Numbered from the stretch's first letter, positions 38,519-47,916 are shown. The stretch: DNA of 64,000 nucleotides from Leptospira congkakensis (GCF_004770265.1 NZ_RQGQ01000022.1:1-64000), one strand, 5' to 3'. Notes: generated from the letters alone by a model not told the origin. Program-made: numbers and translations.

Positions 38519-39739
38519 ATGTGGGAGAATGGGCTGACAGCGGAACAATGGAAACTCCTAATGATTCCCTTCACGTATGGATTTGTGGGTTGGGTGACCA
38601 ATTGGCTGGCCCTGAAGATGACTTTCTACCCCATTCAATTTGTCGGAATCCCTCCCTATTTGGGCTGGCAGGGAATCATCCCTCGAAAAGCACATAAAAT
38701 GGCCAGTAAGTCCGTGGATGTGATCACGGAACGTCTTTTGAATATCAAAGAAGTCTTTTTAAAAGTAGATCCCAAAAAAGCAGAGTTAGTTTTTTTACCT
38801 GCACTGGAGCCTAGCATTCGCTATACGATGAGAGAATTTTCGGATAGCCTTGATCCCAAACTTTGGGATATGATTCCTGAAGTCGTTAGAGAAGAAATAT
38901 ATCATAAGGTCAAACGGGAAAGTGGAGTCACGATCAGAAAGGTAATCCGTAAACTCCAAAAGGACATTGATTCCCTTTTTGATGTCAAAACCTTAGTCCT
39001 AAAGAAATTATCTGGCAGTAATGTTGGTCTTGTTGTGGAACTATTCCAAGAAGTAGGAGCTCCTGAGTTTCGATTCATTGAAAGGTCAGGATTTTATTTT
39101 GGATTTCTTTTGGGACTTGTCCAAATGATTTTTATGATTTATTTTCCCTTAAATTGGACCCTTCCCATCCAAGGTGTGATTGTAGGATATCTTACCAACT
39201 ACCTTGCTCTTGAGATGATCTTTCGCCCCTTACTCCCGAAAAAGTTTTTAGGAATTTTTACTTACCAAGGTTTATTTTTAAAAAGACAAACAGAAGTTTC
39301 TAGACTCTATGCAAAGTTGGTGAGTGAAAAAATTCTAACTCCAAAAAACATTCTCTCAGAATTAATTTTTGGAAAGGCATCCAAAGAGATCATCGACATC
39401 ATTCGGAAGGAAGTGATCCACCATGTAGATACAATTACTTTCCTTGCAAAACCTGCCCTTTATGCTTCTGGAAAAATCGAAGAGTTTGATGCAGCCAAAG
39501 AAAGGATTGCTGTGGCTATGGCAGACAATGCCGTAGAAAAATCATTTCATTTAGAAGAGTATTTAGGATCTGCCTTAGAAATTGAAATGATGATGGGAGA
39601 TCGAATGGCGGCACTTCCACCCAAAGAATTTGAATCTATTTTAAGATCTGCCTTTCAAGAAGATGAATTGTTATTAATTTTAGTGGGAGCTGCTCTCGGT
39701 GCAGTTGTGGGATGGTTTCAAATGGTATTTCTCGTATGA
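38519..39739 (+). CDS. DUF445 family membrane protein
   Basis: A protein of about 406 residues. It has an N-terminal membrane segment with TYGFVGWVTNWLALKMTFYP and a second block VGYLTNYLALEMIFRPL, the repeated 'GxxTNxxALxMxFxP' signature of DUF445. Function is unknown in the family. I chose ATG 38519, close to the conserved start; a longer frame to 38303 exists but its extra part looks non-coding and crosses the divergent promoter region. The 3' end overlaps the epimerase gene (ATGA at 39736). Confidence 0.8.
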   Translation: MWENGLTAEQWKLLMIPFTYGFVGWVTNWLALKMTFYPIQFVGIPPYLGWQGIIPRKAHKMASKSVDVITERLLNIKEVFLKVDPKKAELVFLPALEPSIRYTMREFSDSLDPKLWDMIPEVVREEIYHKVKRESGVTIRKVIRKLQKDIDSLFDVKTLVLKKLSGSNVGLVVELFQEVGAPEFRFIERSGFYFGFLLGLVQMIFMIYFPLNWTLPIQGVIVGYLTNYLALEMIFRPLLPKKFLGIFTYQGLFLKRQTEVSRLYAKLVSEKILTPKNILSELIFGKASKEIIDIIRKEVIHHVDTITFLAKPALYASGKIEEFDAAKERIAVAMADNAVEKSFHLEEYLGSALEIEMMMGDRMAALPPKEFESILRSAFQEDELLLILVGAALGAVVGWFQMVFLV

Positions 39740-40698
39740 CAAAAACAATTCTCATCACAGGAGGAAGCGGAGTTCTTGGAAAAGAATTATTAAAAGAACT
39801 AATCAGCGATTACAAAATCATTGCCATCGGAAAAAACTATGCAAATTTTCCCGATTCAATTCGGTTTCATAAAAATTTTAAATTTTATGAAAGGGATCTT
39901 TCTCAAATAAAAAATCCCGAAGAGTTTTTAATTCCAGAACCAATCCATTTGATTTTACATTTAGCGGCCGTAGTTTCTGGGGCAAAAGTCACAGAAGAAG
40001 TTTACCACCAAATCAACGTTAATTCTACAAAGTTACTTGTCGAATTTGCTAAAATAAAAAACATTCCTCATTTTGGATTTGTAAGCTCTGTTTCTGTTTA
40101 TGGATCCAAAGAAATCAATTTAAACATAAACAGCGAAAGGATGGGCACCACCATCTATGCAAAAACCAAAGCCCTAGCGGAAAACTATATCCTAAATTCT
40201 GGAAAACCTTATTCGCTTTTTCGAATGGCAAGTATTTATGGGAAAGGAACCAAAAGTTTTATTTCAAAATTACGATCTCTCTCTAAATTAAAGATTTATC
40301 CTTATATTTCTTCCTCTCGAAAAAAATCTGTCCTCCATATAAACGATGCAACAAAAGCATTAGTGGCATGGACAAAACAAACATTAGATGGAAAAACCCC
40401 GAAACTTGTTTATGTATTCTCTCACCCTGAATTTGTAACCGTAAACCAAGTCATTCAGACATTCCAAAGTTTAGGAATTATAAATAAATTTCTTTTCCCA
40501 GTTCCGGTTGGTGGATTCTTTGCAAAAATTCTGGAATTGGCCTTCCGGATTTTGGCCTTCCTCAAAAGGAAACCTTTTCATGGGTCTCCACTCCAACCCT
40601 TACTCGAATCGGTGGCCATCCATGATCCTTCTTCTTGGGAAAATTTGGGAATTTTTCCAGAACGAGATTTACGAAAAGGACTCACTGACTATCAATAA
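39736..40698 (+). CDS. NAD-dependent epimerase/dehydratase
   Basis: A 320-residue extended SDR: Rossmann GGSGVLGKELL at the N-terminus and catalytic YAKTK at about residue 140. It would act on nucleotide sugars or similar substrates. ATG 39736 is chosen because it overlaps the DUF445 stop by 4 nt, giving coupled translation; the longer frame begins 24 nt earlier inside it. Substrate cannot be told. Confidence 0.85.
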   Translation: MTKTILITGGSGVLGKELLKELISDYKIIAIGKNYANFPDSIRFHKNFKFYERDLSQIKNPEEFLIPEPIHLILHLAAVVSGAKVTEEVYHQINVNSTKLLVEFAKIKNIPHFGFVSSVSVYGSKEINLNINSERMGTTIYAKTKALAENYILNSGKPYSLFRMASIYGKGTKSFISKLRSLSKLKIYPYISSSRKKSVLHINDATKALVAWTKQTLDGKTPKLVYVFSHPEFVTVNQVIQTFQSLGIINKFLFPVPVGGFFAKILELAFRILAFLKRKPFHGSPLQPLLESVAIHDPSSWENLGIFPERDLRKGLTDYQ

Positions 40699-40727
40699 TT
40701 AAGGTACTGGGGGCCGATATTCTAAGT

Positions 40728-41537
40728 ATGAAAAAGCGACTTTGCCTACTTGTTTTATTATGTCTTACTCTTTCTCATTTGGATGCAGCAACGTGGATAG
40801 AAGATTCACTCAGTTTTGCATTTGAATATCCAAGAGGTTGGGCAAAGTCAGTTTTACGCCACCCCGATACAGTCCGGATTCAATTTTCAAAAACCAATCG
40901 CGAAGCTGTCCTTCAAATTGATGTGGCTCGACGCACCAAAGACTACGATATCGACCGCTTTATTGAAGAAACGATAGATACCTTTCTCACAAAATATCCA
41001 GACTTAAAACTCGTTCGGGAAAAAATATTGGAAAACGAAGTAGCTGGATTTGATGAGTCCGTCTTCATCGTGTTACACTATACAGAGCACAAACAATTGG
41101 TTTCTAATCGATTTTTGTTTCATCGAAAGGGTGGCATGTATTATGTGATCCAAGCAAAAACATCCAGAGCCCATTACGCAAAATATTCGAAAGATTTAGA
41201 TTTGGTGATGAAAAGTTTTCGAAGAGAAACTCGCACTAAAAATAGATGGCGTAACGATAGTTTGGCGCATTTAGATCCAATTAAAGACGAAAGAATCATC
41301 CAATACATATCTATTACCATAAGGCCAATTGATTCCTTTCCTCGCGAACAAGGAACCAAAAACAAAGATGAGGATGGATGGTTGTTCTCTGTGGAAGGAA
41401 ACAAAAAACCAAATCCAGGAGAATGGGACAACCGACCGAGACCACAAAATGACAATGGTTATACGCCCGCAGATGTAAAACCAGATACTCCTACCTCAGA
41501 TGAACCTGTGGTGATTCCCGACAGTTCTGGCCTCTAG
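40728..41537 (+). CDS. Secreted PsbP/DUF1795-like protein
   Basis: A 269-residue exported protein with signal sequence ending near LSHLDA. The core FEYPRGWAKSV..IQFSK...LQIDVARR resembles the PsbP-like / DUF1795 fold. The C-terminal 60 residues are polar, Pro/Asp-rich and probably disordered. No function can be assigned. It ends 145 nt before the ars genes. Confidence 0.75.
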   Translation: MKKRLCLLVLLCLTLSHLDAATWIEDSLSFAFEYPRGWAKSVLRHPDTVRIQFSKTNREAVLQIDVARRTKDYDIDRFIEETIDTFLTKYPDLKLVREKILENEVAGFDESVFIVLHYTEHKQLVSNRFLFHRKGGMYYVIQAKTSRAHYAKYSKDLDLVMKSFRRETRTKNRWRNDSLAHLDPIKDERIIQYISITIRPIDSFPREQGTKNKDEDGWLFSVEGNKKPNPGEWDNRPRPQNDNGYTPADVKPDTPTSDEPVVIPDSSGL

Positions 41538-41589
41538 AAACCCTCACACACGCACTAAAACCGATTCCTGGTCTATTTTTTTCATTCTC

Positions 41590-41608
41590 ATCCCCCTGAA
41601 AGGGGGAT
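41590..41608 (+). terminator. GC-rich hairpin before the ars promoter
   Basis: ATCCCCCT (41590-41597), loop GAA, AGGGGGAT (41601-41608): a perfect 8 bp stem. No T tract follows, so it may be a factor-assisted terminator of the upstream gene or an insulator. Confidence 0.45.
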
Positions 41609-41635
41609 ACCTCCCCGAAAGTCCTCTCATTTCCG

Positions 41636-41680
41636 TTGACAGGAATAGACCAAATCTGTTTATCGTATATTTACGATAAA
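41636..41680 (+). promoter_or_regulatory. ars promoter and ArsR operator
   Basis: A TTGACA (41636-41641) is followed after 17 nt by TTTATC. Overlapping that -10 is TTTATCGTA-TATT-TACGATAAA at 41659-41680, a perfect 9 bp inverted repeat that ends 2 nt before the arsR ATG. An ArsR dimer bound there would block RNA polymerase and start of translation. Confidence 0.75.
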
Positions 41681-41682
41681 CT

Positions 41683-42030
41683 ATGGCTCAGAACAAAAAA
41701 ACAGAATTCCCGGAAAAGATCCAGAAGATCTCAGCCTTTACCAAACTTCTTTCCCATCCTGCAAGACTTTCGATCTTAGAAGTATTGGCAAAAAAACAAA
41801 CATGTGTTTGTGGAGAAATTGTTGAGATTCTGCCGCTAGCCCAATCCACAGTGTCTCAACATTTGAAAGAACTGAAAGAGGGTGGACTCGTGAAAGGAGA
41901 AGTCGAAGGGACTTCCTCTTGTTATTGCATCCACTGGGAAAATTTGAACCTAGCCTATCAGGAATTTTCAGAACAAATCCAATTCCTTCAAAATTACAAA
42001 AACCAAAATCAAGGTAACTGTTGTGAATAA
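41683..42030 (+). CDS. arsR: ArsR-family metalloregulator
   Basis: A winged-helix repressor of 115 residues: LSHPARLSILEVLAK, then TCVCGEI (candidate arsenic/antimony-binding cysteines) and QSTVSQHLKELKEGGLV as recognition helix. A CC pair is at the C-terminus. It controls the operon starting at its own operator (41659-41680). The arsC gene starts 8 nt before its stop, so translation is coupled. Confidence 0.9.
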   Translation: MAQNKKTEFPEKIQKISAFTKLLSHPARLSILEVLAKKQTCVCGEIVEILPLAQSTVSQHLKELKEGGLVKGEVEGTSSCYCIHWENLNLAYQEFSEQIQFLQNYKNQNQGNCCE

Positions 42031-42460
42031 CCAAAAAAATATTCTAATTCTTTGTACAGGAAATAGTTGCCGGAGCCAAATTGCCGAAGGTTGGATGCGG
42101 TTCTATGCAAAAGAAAAAGCGAATGTGTATAGCGCAGGGATTGAAACTCATGGGGTGAATCCAAAAGCCATCGCTACGATGAAAGAAGTAAACATTGATA
42201 TTTCAAACCATACTTCAAATCACATCAACGAATACAAAGATATCCAATTTGATTTCCTTATCACCGTCTGTGACCATGCAAAAGAAAATTGTCCTTACTT
42301 TCCAAGTGATGCCAAAAAGTTTCATCAAAACTTTACTGATCCTTCCAAAAAAATAGGAACTGAAGAAGAAATTAAAAAAGCTTTTGCAGAAACGAGAGAA
42401 GAAATTCGAAAATATTGCGAATCGTTTACAAACCAGGAATTACAGGAGAAAACAAAATGA
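42023..42460 (+). CDS. arsC: Arsenate reductase (LMW phosphatase type)
   Basis: A 145-residue thioredoxin-dependent arsenate reductase with the P-loop LILCTGNSCRSQIAEGW at the N-terminus, where the first Cys is nucleophile. A later Cys pair, TVCDHAKENC, is placed as in S. aureus-type ArsC for the disulfide relay. It begins with GTG 42023 inside arsR and overlaps the DUF6428 gene by 4 nt (ATGA at 42457). Confidence 0.9.
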   Translation: MNNQKNILILCTGNSCRSQIAEGWMRFYAKEKANVYSAGIETHGVNPKAIATMKEVNIDISNHTSNHINEYKDIQFDFLITVCDHAKENCPYFPSDAKKFHQNFTDPSKKIGTEEEIKKAFAETREEIRKYCESFTNQELQEKTK

Positions 42461-42993
42461 AAACACTTACTTGGAAGGACTTTACAACCAGTTTGGACCT
42501 CTATCCAGAACTACATCTAAAATTTGAATATGGTGAAAATAAAAAGATATTTCCGAATTATCATATCACTGAGTTCAAACTAGCAAAAATTCAATCTGTA
42601 GATTGTGGTGGGAAATCAGATTCTTGGTTTGAAATCATTTTACAAGTGTTAGAACCAAAAGTGGAAGGAGATACCGAATCCATGACTCTTGCCAAAGTAA
42701 ATTCCATTCTAAAAAAAGTAAATGGCTCTATGGATATTCCGAATGATGCTACATTACGAATCGAATTTGGAAATACCGAAACAGCAATGAGGCAATACTT
42801 TGTGTCCGAGATGTTACCCAAGGAAAATTCCTTTGTCATCCAGTTGAAAGATGGAAAAACAGAATGTAAGGCAAGTGTCAGTTGCGGATTGCCAAAAGAT
42901 GTGGTTACTTTCCCTAAATTAGAAAAATCCAGTTCTGCTTGTTGTTCCCCGAAATCTAAAGAAAATGTAGAGGAACCAGCAGGTTGTTGTTAG
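42457..42993 (+). CDS. DUF6428-family protein with Cys-rich tail
   Basis: A 178-residue protein starting at ATG 42457, overlapping arsC by 4 nt. The N-terminal part resembles DUF6428, a family common in arsenic operons. The C-terminus carries ACCSPKSKENVEEPAGCC, two CC pairs that could bind arsenite or metal. Function is unproven; arsenic binding is inference from the cysteines and operon. Confidence 0.75.
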   Translation: MKTLTWKDFTTSLDLYPELHLKFEYGENKKIFPNYHITEFKLAKIQSVDCGGKSDSWFEIILQVLEPKVEGDTESMTLAKVNSILKKVNGSMDIPNDATLRIEFGNTETAMRQYFVSEMLPKENSFVIQLKDGKTECKASVSCGLPKDVVTFPKLEKSSSACCSPKSKENVEEPAGCC

Positions 42994-43004
42994 GTCTAAA
43001 AACC

Positions 43005-44018
43005 TTATCCAGCTTTTTTAGACCGTTTGTGTTCATACATACGGCTATCAGCAATTGCCATTAAGGTTTCCGGTTCTGTTCCATCTTCGGGAGAAAAGGA
43101 GAGGCCCATACTGGTTTTGATTTCCAATTTGGTGGTATCAAACTGAACTTCTCCTTCCACCATTTTGGTTAGGTTTTTCAAATGTCCTAAGGTAGACTCC
43201 TTTGACTCGTGGTGGATCATAATGAGACCGAATTCATCACCGCCGAGCCTCGCAAATACATCCTGGTGTTGGAGCAAATGGGAAAAACGACTGGCAAACT
43301 TAGAAATATAAAAATCTCCTGCGGCATGACCATGGGTATCATTCACAATTTTTAAACCATCCAAATCAAAAAGAGCAACTGTTAGAAAAGATGGATCATC
43401 TTGGACTCTATGTAGTCCCCTTCTCAAATAATCATAAAAAGCAGAACGATTGTAAACACCAGTGAGGGCATCGTGACTGGCAAGGTAGGCCATAGATTGA
43501 AGGCTTTTTTCTCTTTCTGCCCAACGGTATGCATTGTGCAAAATAGCAGCCATAGTTCCCGACAACATATTTAGCACATAAGTTTCGTTAGTTGTATAAT
43601 AATCGACTACAGCACTATGTACTTTTAAAACACCGAGAACCTCAGAATCAGAATACAAAGGAAGTACGATCATGGAACGAAGGCCCACTCTGCGGCAAGC
43701 ATCTCTATTGACCCGATCATCCATTTCGGAATCAGCACAATATAACGTTTCTTTAGATTGTAGACTTAAACCAGAAAAACTTCCCTTGACTGGAATCCTA
43801 AGTCCAATTTGTTTTTCTCCCATTCCACTTGCTGCTCGATAAACTAAATCTTCACCTTCGACAAGTTCGAATACAGCCCCATCAGAGTTTGTGATCTCTT
43901 TGGCTCGAAGAGTGATGAGATCTAAAAGAAAAGGAATATCTGGTTTGGATGCTGTTAATTCTGTTTGGAGTTTTAATATTTTTTCTAATGTTGAATTAGA
44001 GGAGTTTTCCATAGTCAC
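43005..44018 (-). CDS. GAF-GGDEF diguanylate cyclase
   Basis: A 337-residue signalling protein: an N-terminal GAF sensor (about 15-165) and a C-terminal GGDEF domain with the intact active motif ARLGGDEFGLI, so it probably makes c-di-GMP. No membrane segment is evident. It ends 12 nt past the converging DUF6428 gene. The downstream-coded membrane protein gene (44054) is in the same direction, 35 nt away. Confidence 0.9.
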   Translation of the reverse strand: MTMENSSNSTLEKILKLQTELTASKPDIPFLLDLITLRAKEITNSDGAVFELVEGEDLVYRAASGMGEKQIGLRIPVKGSFSGLSLQSKETLYCADSEMDDRVNRDACRRVGLRSMIVLPLYSDSEVLGVLKVHSAVVDYYTTNETYVLNMLSGTMAAILHNAYRWAEREKSLQSMAYLASHDALTGVYNRSAFYDYLRRGLHRVQDDPSFLTVALFDLDGLKIVNDTHGHAAGDFYISKFASRFSHLLQHQDVFARLGGDEFGLIMIHHESKESTLGHLKNLTKMVEGEVQFDTTKLEIKTSMGLSFSPEDGTEPETLMAIADSRMYEHKRSKKAG

Positions 44019-44053
44019 ACTTGGAAATATTCTAAAAACTCCTCAGTTTTAAT

Positions 44054-44641
44054 CTAGCTTAATTTTTTGATTCCCTCTGCTATGCAGTAATTGGCAATTG
44101 CAAGTAAGATATGGAAGATATCAACGTTCAGAATAGAACCCGTTGATCCTTTAGTACCAATCACTAGACCTGCAACAATAAACAAAACAGAACCGATGAT
44201 TCCCATCACTGCTGCATTTGATTTTCTAGGAAATCGAACAAGAGAGCTGATAAGAATGATGAACATTGCAATTCCACCAACAACTGTCGAATAAATACCT
44301 AGTGGATAGAGATAAGAGAAAGCTAAGTAAAGAAGAAAGGCGACAGCAATGAAAAGGAAAAAAGTTTTTTCCGACAAAGAACGAAAAGTGAAGTGAAAGA
44401 ACGCCAACCCTAAAAGAGGAACACCTACACATCCCGACAATCCCACAAAAAAACGATAGATAGAATCGAGTGTGTTTATCCCGAGAAAGTGAATCGATCC
44501 GAGCCCTGCAGAAATTCCAATGATGGCAAATCCATAGAGTGCAGATCGAGAGGGAATGGAAGACTTTCCGACGAACCGGTAAGCCATCGCCAGGGAAACT
44601 AAGGATAGGACTAAGTCCGAAAGAAATGTTGAGAAAACCAT
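44054..44641 (-). CDS. Six-helix membrane protein, unknown
   Basis: A 195-residue polytopic protein with about six membrane segments (e.g. LVLSLVSLAMAYRFVG near the start, then GIIGSVLFIVAGLVIG). No family recognised. It lies between the PAS and GGDEF genes, in the same direction, so it may be part of that signalling group. Confidence 0.6.
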   Translation of the reverse strand: MVFSTFLSDLVLSLVSLAMAYRFVGKSSIPSRSALYGFAIIGISAGLGSIHFLGINTLDSIYRFFVGLSGCVGVPLLGLAFFHFTFRSLSEKTFFLFIAVAFLLYLAFSYLYPLGIYSTVVGGIAMFIILISSLVRFPRKSNAAVMGIIGSVLFIVAGLVIGTKGSTGSILNVDIFHILLAIANYCIAEGIKKLS

Positions 44642-44706
44642 GGCACGAATTAGAACTAATTTAGTACAAGATGCAAGATAAAATAAATTACCTGATTAGA
44701 ATAAAT

Positions 44707-46518
44707 TCAAGGAACTATGACTCTTTGCGATTTTAGCACAATGTCTTGGATGATTTCGTCTAGTTCCTTTGCTGATTCGATGAGATGGTCCAGGCTTTTT
44801 CGCTCTTCCGTAGGAGACAAAGTGCCCGTTTTGATCAAATCCACAATCCCCATAAGTTTGGCCAAAGGATTTCGCACCACATGAGACTGGGTCCAAGCAA
44901 TGGCTTTTAGTTTTTCGTTTTGGGTTTGGATGGCCGTAATCTGAACAACTCGTTCGGTCACATCATGAAAATTATCTACGATCCCACCAATACTCTCATC
45001 ATCCATTAAGTTGGTGATCGTAGATTCCAACCAACGCCAAGAACCATTCCGATGTTTGACTCTGAAATTATGACTTGGAAGAGAGTTTCCTTCCGGAAGT
45101 GTCACAACCTCTTCCAAACGATTTTTGATTTTGGGAATGTCATCGGGATGGATGATATCAAACAAATTCATATCCAATGCTTCCAATTCCGAGTATCCTA
45201 AAACTTTTGTAATGGAAGGGGAAACATATTTAGGATTACCATTTGTGCTAAGTATGGCGATGGCATCTGCCCCATTTTCTACGAGGGCTCGGTAACGTTT
45301 TTCGCTCGAAGCAAGCTCCATTCGTTTTACTATCAAATCGGTAATGTCTTTGGAAAAACAAGCAAGGCCTGAAATTTGTTTGTTTCCATTTTTGATAGGA
45401 TTAAAAAATACTTCGCGATGTTCCTCTTTACCTGTAATGGGACTAATGAATCTTTCATATGATTTAAAAGTTTCTCCAGATAATCCTCTTTCATAATAAC
45501 CCTTCCATTTTTCATAGAAGGCTTCTCCTTGGTTTAGAATCAGAACAGAATCCCCTTCTTTGGCAATTGTCCCAAGAAGAAATCCCATCACATCCAAAAA
45601 GGCTTGGTTTGCAGCAATCAAACGGAAGTTAGAGTCGAGTGACCATACCAAATCGGAAGTACTATTGATGAGTGCTTCTTGATTTTGTTTGGTACGAATT
45701 AGATTTTCTTCAGCGATCACTTTTTCGGAAATATCACGTGTGACACTAAGCACAGAGATAATTTCTCCCGTTTGATTGGTGAGAGGAACTGCTGTACTTT
45801 CCATCCAACGTTGTGTTCCTTTAAAACCAATGATTCGAAATCGTGCACTGGACTGAATTCCCTGGAGAGCATTTTTATGTAAGGATTGATAAAATACTAA
45901 ATCTTCTGGATACACTAAGTTTTCTACTTTCTGACCCAATGCATCTTCTAGATGGTCTGCTTCGATCATTTGTAAACCGGCAGGATTCATCTCAACAAGA
46001 ATCCCATCTGGAGAAACTACTTTCACACATTCTGGTTCTGATTGTAAGATGGAACTTAGTCTCATTTCTTTTTGTAAAAGATTTTGATAAGCTTCTCTTT
46101 GTTCGGTGATGTCTTGGAAAATTCCAACAATTTGTAAGGGTTCATTTTTTTCGTTTCGAACCACATCAGCAAGGGAATGAATGATTTTTACTTTGCCTGT
46201 AGTGGTGATGAGCCTACATTCTAAATCGTAATCGATTCCCGTTTCTAAAACTTCCTGCATATGTTTGACAGCACGTTCGCGGTCATCTGGATGGACAGAT
46301 AAAAATCCTTTTTCTAAGTCCACAGGCATGTCAGAAGGATCCATTTCCAAAATATGAAACACACCTTCTGACCAATGTAAAGTTTGAGCCACGAAGTCTA
46401 CTTCCCAATGCCCGAGTTTCCCCAAGGTTTCCATCTGACGAAGTATGAGTTTGTGATTTTTGTCTTCTCCTTTTGCATTTGAAGGAGGGATTATATTTTG
46501 ATTATCTTCTTTTTCCAC
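44707..46518 (-). CDS. Multi-PAS protein ending at a phosphoacceptor (DHp-like) domain
   Basis: A 603-residue protein with four PAS domains (about 30-130, 140-265, 270-395, 400-520) marked by W-rich and DITEQR/DISEKV-type linkers. The last 65 residues hold QSHVVRNPLAKLMGIVDLI, a histidine-kinase H-box, but the gene stops there without an ATPase domain. Only about 65 nt separate it from the next gene, so no missing part follows. It may be a phosphorelay intermediate or regulatory partner. The start GTG 46518 has AGGAGG 11 nt upstream inside a hairpin. Confidence 0.8.
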   Translation of the reverse strand: MEKEDNQNIIPPSNAKGEDKNHKLILRQMETLGKLGHWEVDFVAQTLHWSEGVFHILEMDPSDMPVDLEKGFLSVHPDDRERAVKHMQEVLETGIDYDLECRLITTTGKVKIIHSLADVVRNEKNEPLQIVGIFQDITEQREAYQNLLQKEMRLSSILQSEPECVKVVSPDGILVEMNPAGLQMIEADHLEDALGQKVENLVYPEDLVFYQSLHKNALQGIQSSARFRIIGFKGTQRWMESTAVPLTNQTGEIISVLSVTRDISEKVIAEENLIRTKQNQEALINSTSDLVWSLDSNFRLIAANQAFLDVMGFLLGTIAKEGDSVLILNQGEAFYEKWKGYYERGLSGETFKSYERFISPITGKEEHREVFFNPIKNGNKQISGLACFSKDITDLIVKRMELASSEKRYRALVENGADAIAILSTNGNPKYVSPSITKVLGYSELEALDMNLFDIIHPDDIPKIKNRLEEVVTLPEGNSLPSHNFRVKHRNGSWRWLESTITNLMDDESIGGIVDNFHDVTERVVQITAIQTQNEKLKAIAWTQSHVVRNPLAKLMGIVDLIKTGTLSPTEERKSLDHLIESAKELDEIIQDIVLKSQRVIVP

Positions 46519-46524
46519 AAACAG

Positions 46525-46550
46525 TCATACCTCCTGAAACAGGAGTATGA
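46525..46550 (-). promoter_or_regulatory. Hairpin sequestering the PAS-protein ribosome-binding site
   Basis: On the minus strand TCATACTCCTG, loop TTT, then CAGGAGGTATGA form a stem with a one-base bulge. The AGGAGG ribosome-binding site lies in its 3' arm, 11 nt before the GTG start, so folding would reduce translation. Confidence 0.5.
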
Positions 46551-46613
46551 TTCTCACAGAGGAAAAAATATAAGTCAGCCTTTTTTTTTAATTAAAAATG
46601 AAAAACAAATCCA

Positions 46614-47327
46614 TTATTTAGCTACAACAGATTCCTTAGTGAGAATTTTGATATCTTCTAACATTGTTTTGATAGACTCACTTCGATTTCCATTATAAAT
46701 TCCGCGAAAGTATAAATCCTTATCTATTAGAAAAATTTGTTCTGAATGAACAAAGTCTTTAGTAGCATTTTTATTTGTTGTATTTGTGTCGGCTTGGAAT
46801 GTATTTCGTGCAATTTTAAAAATTTCCTCTCTATCTCCTGTGACCAAATTCCAATAACGGGAATGAATCCCCTTTTCTTCTGCAAATTTTTTCAATTCAG
46901 GAGGAGTGTCCAAATCTGGAGTCACTGAGTAAGAGACAATTTGAATGTCCTTAGATTTTGCAATTTCAGATTGTACAAATTTTAAATTTCGAATGATATT
47001 GGGACAAAGGCCATGGCATTTAGCAAAAAAAAATGATACGATTGTCACTTTGTCTTTAAAATGTGATTCACTGATGTTCTCATCGAGTTGATTTTTAAAC
47101 GTGAAGGTGTCTACCTTTCGCGCATCAGAAGGTTTTAGATTTTTATCCATCCAAAAAGATTCCAAATCGCGACCACGAAAATATGGCAGAGTATCTTTTT
47201 TAGGAGTATCAAAGAATGTTAACTTAGAATCTTTTTCTCCATCTTCTCGATAGAACCAACCACAAGAAATGGTATTGGAGATACATATAAAAACGAACCA
47301 GAAGAATAGACGATTGGAAATGATCAT
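46614..47327 (-). CDS. SCO1/SenC-family copper chaperone
   Basis: A 237-residue lipid- or membrane-anchored thioredoxin-fold protein. The copper motif CHGLC (C-x3-C, residue about 115) and the later His of VHSEQIFLID are both present, as in SCO1. It would help assemble the CuA site of cytochrome oxidase or handle thiol redox. Signal sequence SNTISC has a possible lipobox. It starts 4 nt inside the MORN gene end (ATGA). Confidence 0.88.
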   Translation of the reverse strand: MIISNRLFFWFVFICISNTISCGWFYREDGEKDSKLTFFDTPKKDTLPYFRGRDLESFWMDKNLKPSDARKVDTFTFKNQLDENISESHFKDKVTIVSFFFAKCHGLCPNIIRNLKFVQSEIAKSKDIQIVSYSVTPDLDTPPELKKFAEEKGIHSRYWNLVTGDREEIFKIARNTFQADTNTTNKNATKDFVHSEQIFLIDKDLYFRGIYNGNRSESIKTMLEDIKILTKESVVAK

Positions 47328-47890
47328 GGATTGATTACTGTTTTTTTATTTGTTTCGTCACCTTTGAGTTTAAAACAAAGTTTAGAACCTACCACTCCGA
47401 ATAATCTTTCAGGCGAATAGGTATAATTGGAATAAATTTTTCCATCTTTACGCCAAACTTTAGTCCCAACATTGATTCCATTTTCAAACTTAGCATACCG
47501 ATAGACCCTTCCATCATCATGCCATTCCCAATGATCTCCTACGGCTAGATCATCTTGATAGGAATATTGGAATCTAGCTTTGCCATTTTCATACCAACCT
47601 CGATGAATACCGGTCCGTTTTCCTTGTTTATAAAAATACTCAGCACTGGTTTGGCCATCGGGAAAAATATCAATCGTTGGTCCGTCTTCAAGGCCGTTCC
47701 AAAAAGATGTGATACGAATGGTTCCATTCGGATGGATTGATTTCATTTTCCCTGAGAACTTCTGGCCTTTGTAGTAATAGGTACTTTCTAAACCAAGACT
47801 GATTTCAGGATCGTTATCCATGACTACCTCTCCACAATGGAGTAGAGAGGTAAGTAGGAAGATAAAAATAGGAATTTGTTTTAGTTTCAC
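47324..47890 (-). CDS. MORN-repeat lipoprotein
   Basis: A 188-residue lipoprotein with lipobox LLHC and repeats of the type 'Y..G...G....Y..G': GKMKSIHPNGTIR, FWNGLEDGPTIDIFPDG, YKQGKRTGIHRGWYENGKA, DDLAVGDHWEWHDDGR. MORN repeats often bind membranes or act as scaffolds. It overlaps the SCO1 gene by 4 nt. Its 3' neighbour upstream is the YHYH gene. Confidence 0.85.
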   Translation of the reverse strand: MKLKQIPIFIFLLTSLLHCGEVVMDNDPEISLGLESTYYYKGQKFSGKMKSIHPNGTIRITSFWNGLEDGPTIDIFPDGQTSAEYFYKQGKRTGIHRGWYENGKARFQYSYQDDLAVGDHWEWHDDGRVYRYAKFENGINVGTKVWRKDGKIYSNYTYSPERLFGVVGSKLCFKLKGDETNKKTVINP

Positions 47891-47916
47891 GAATTCTAAT
47901 GAATCACTAAAATGAA

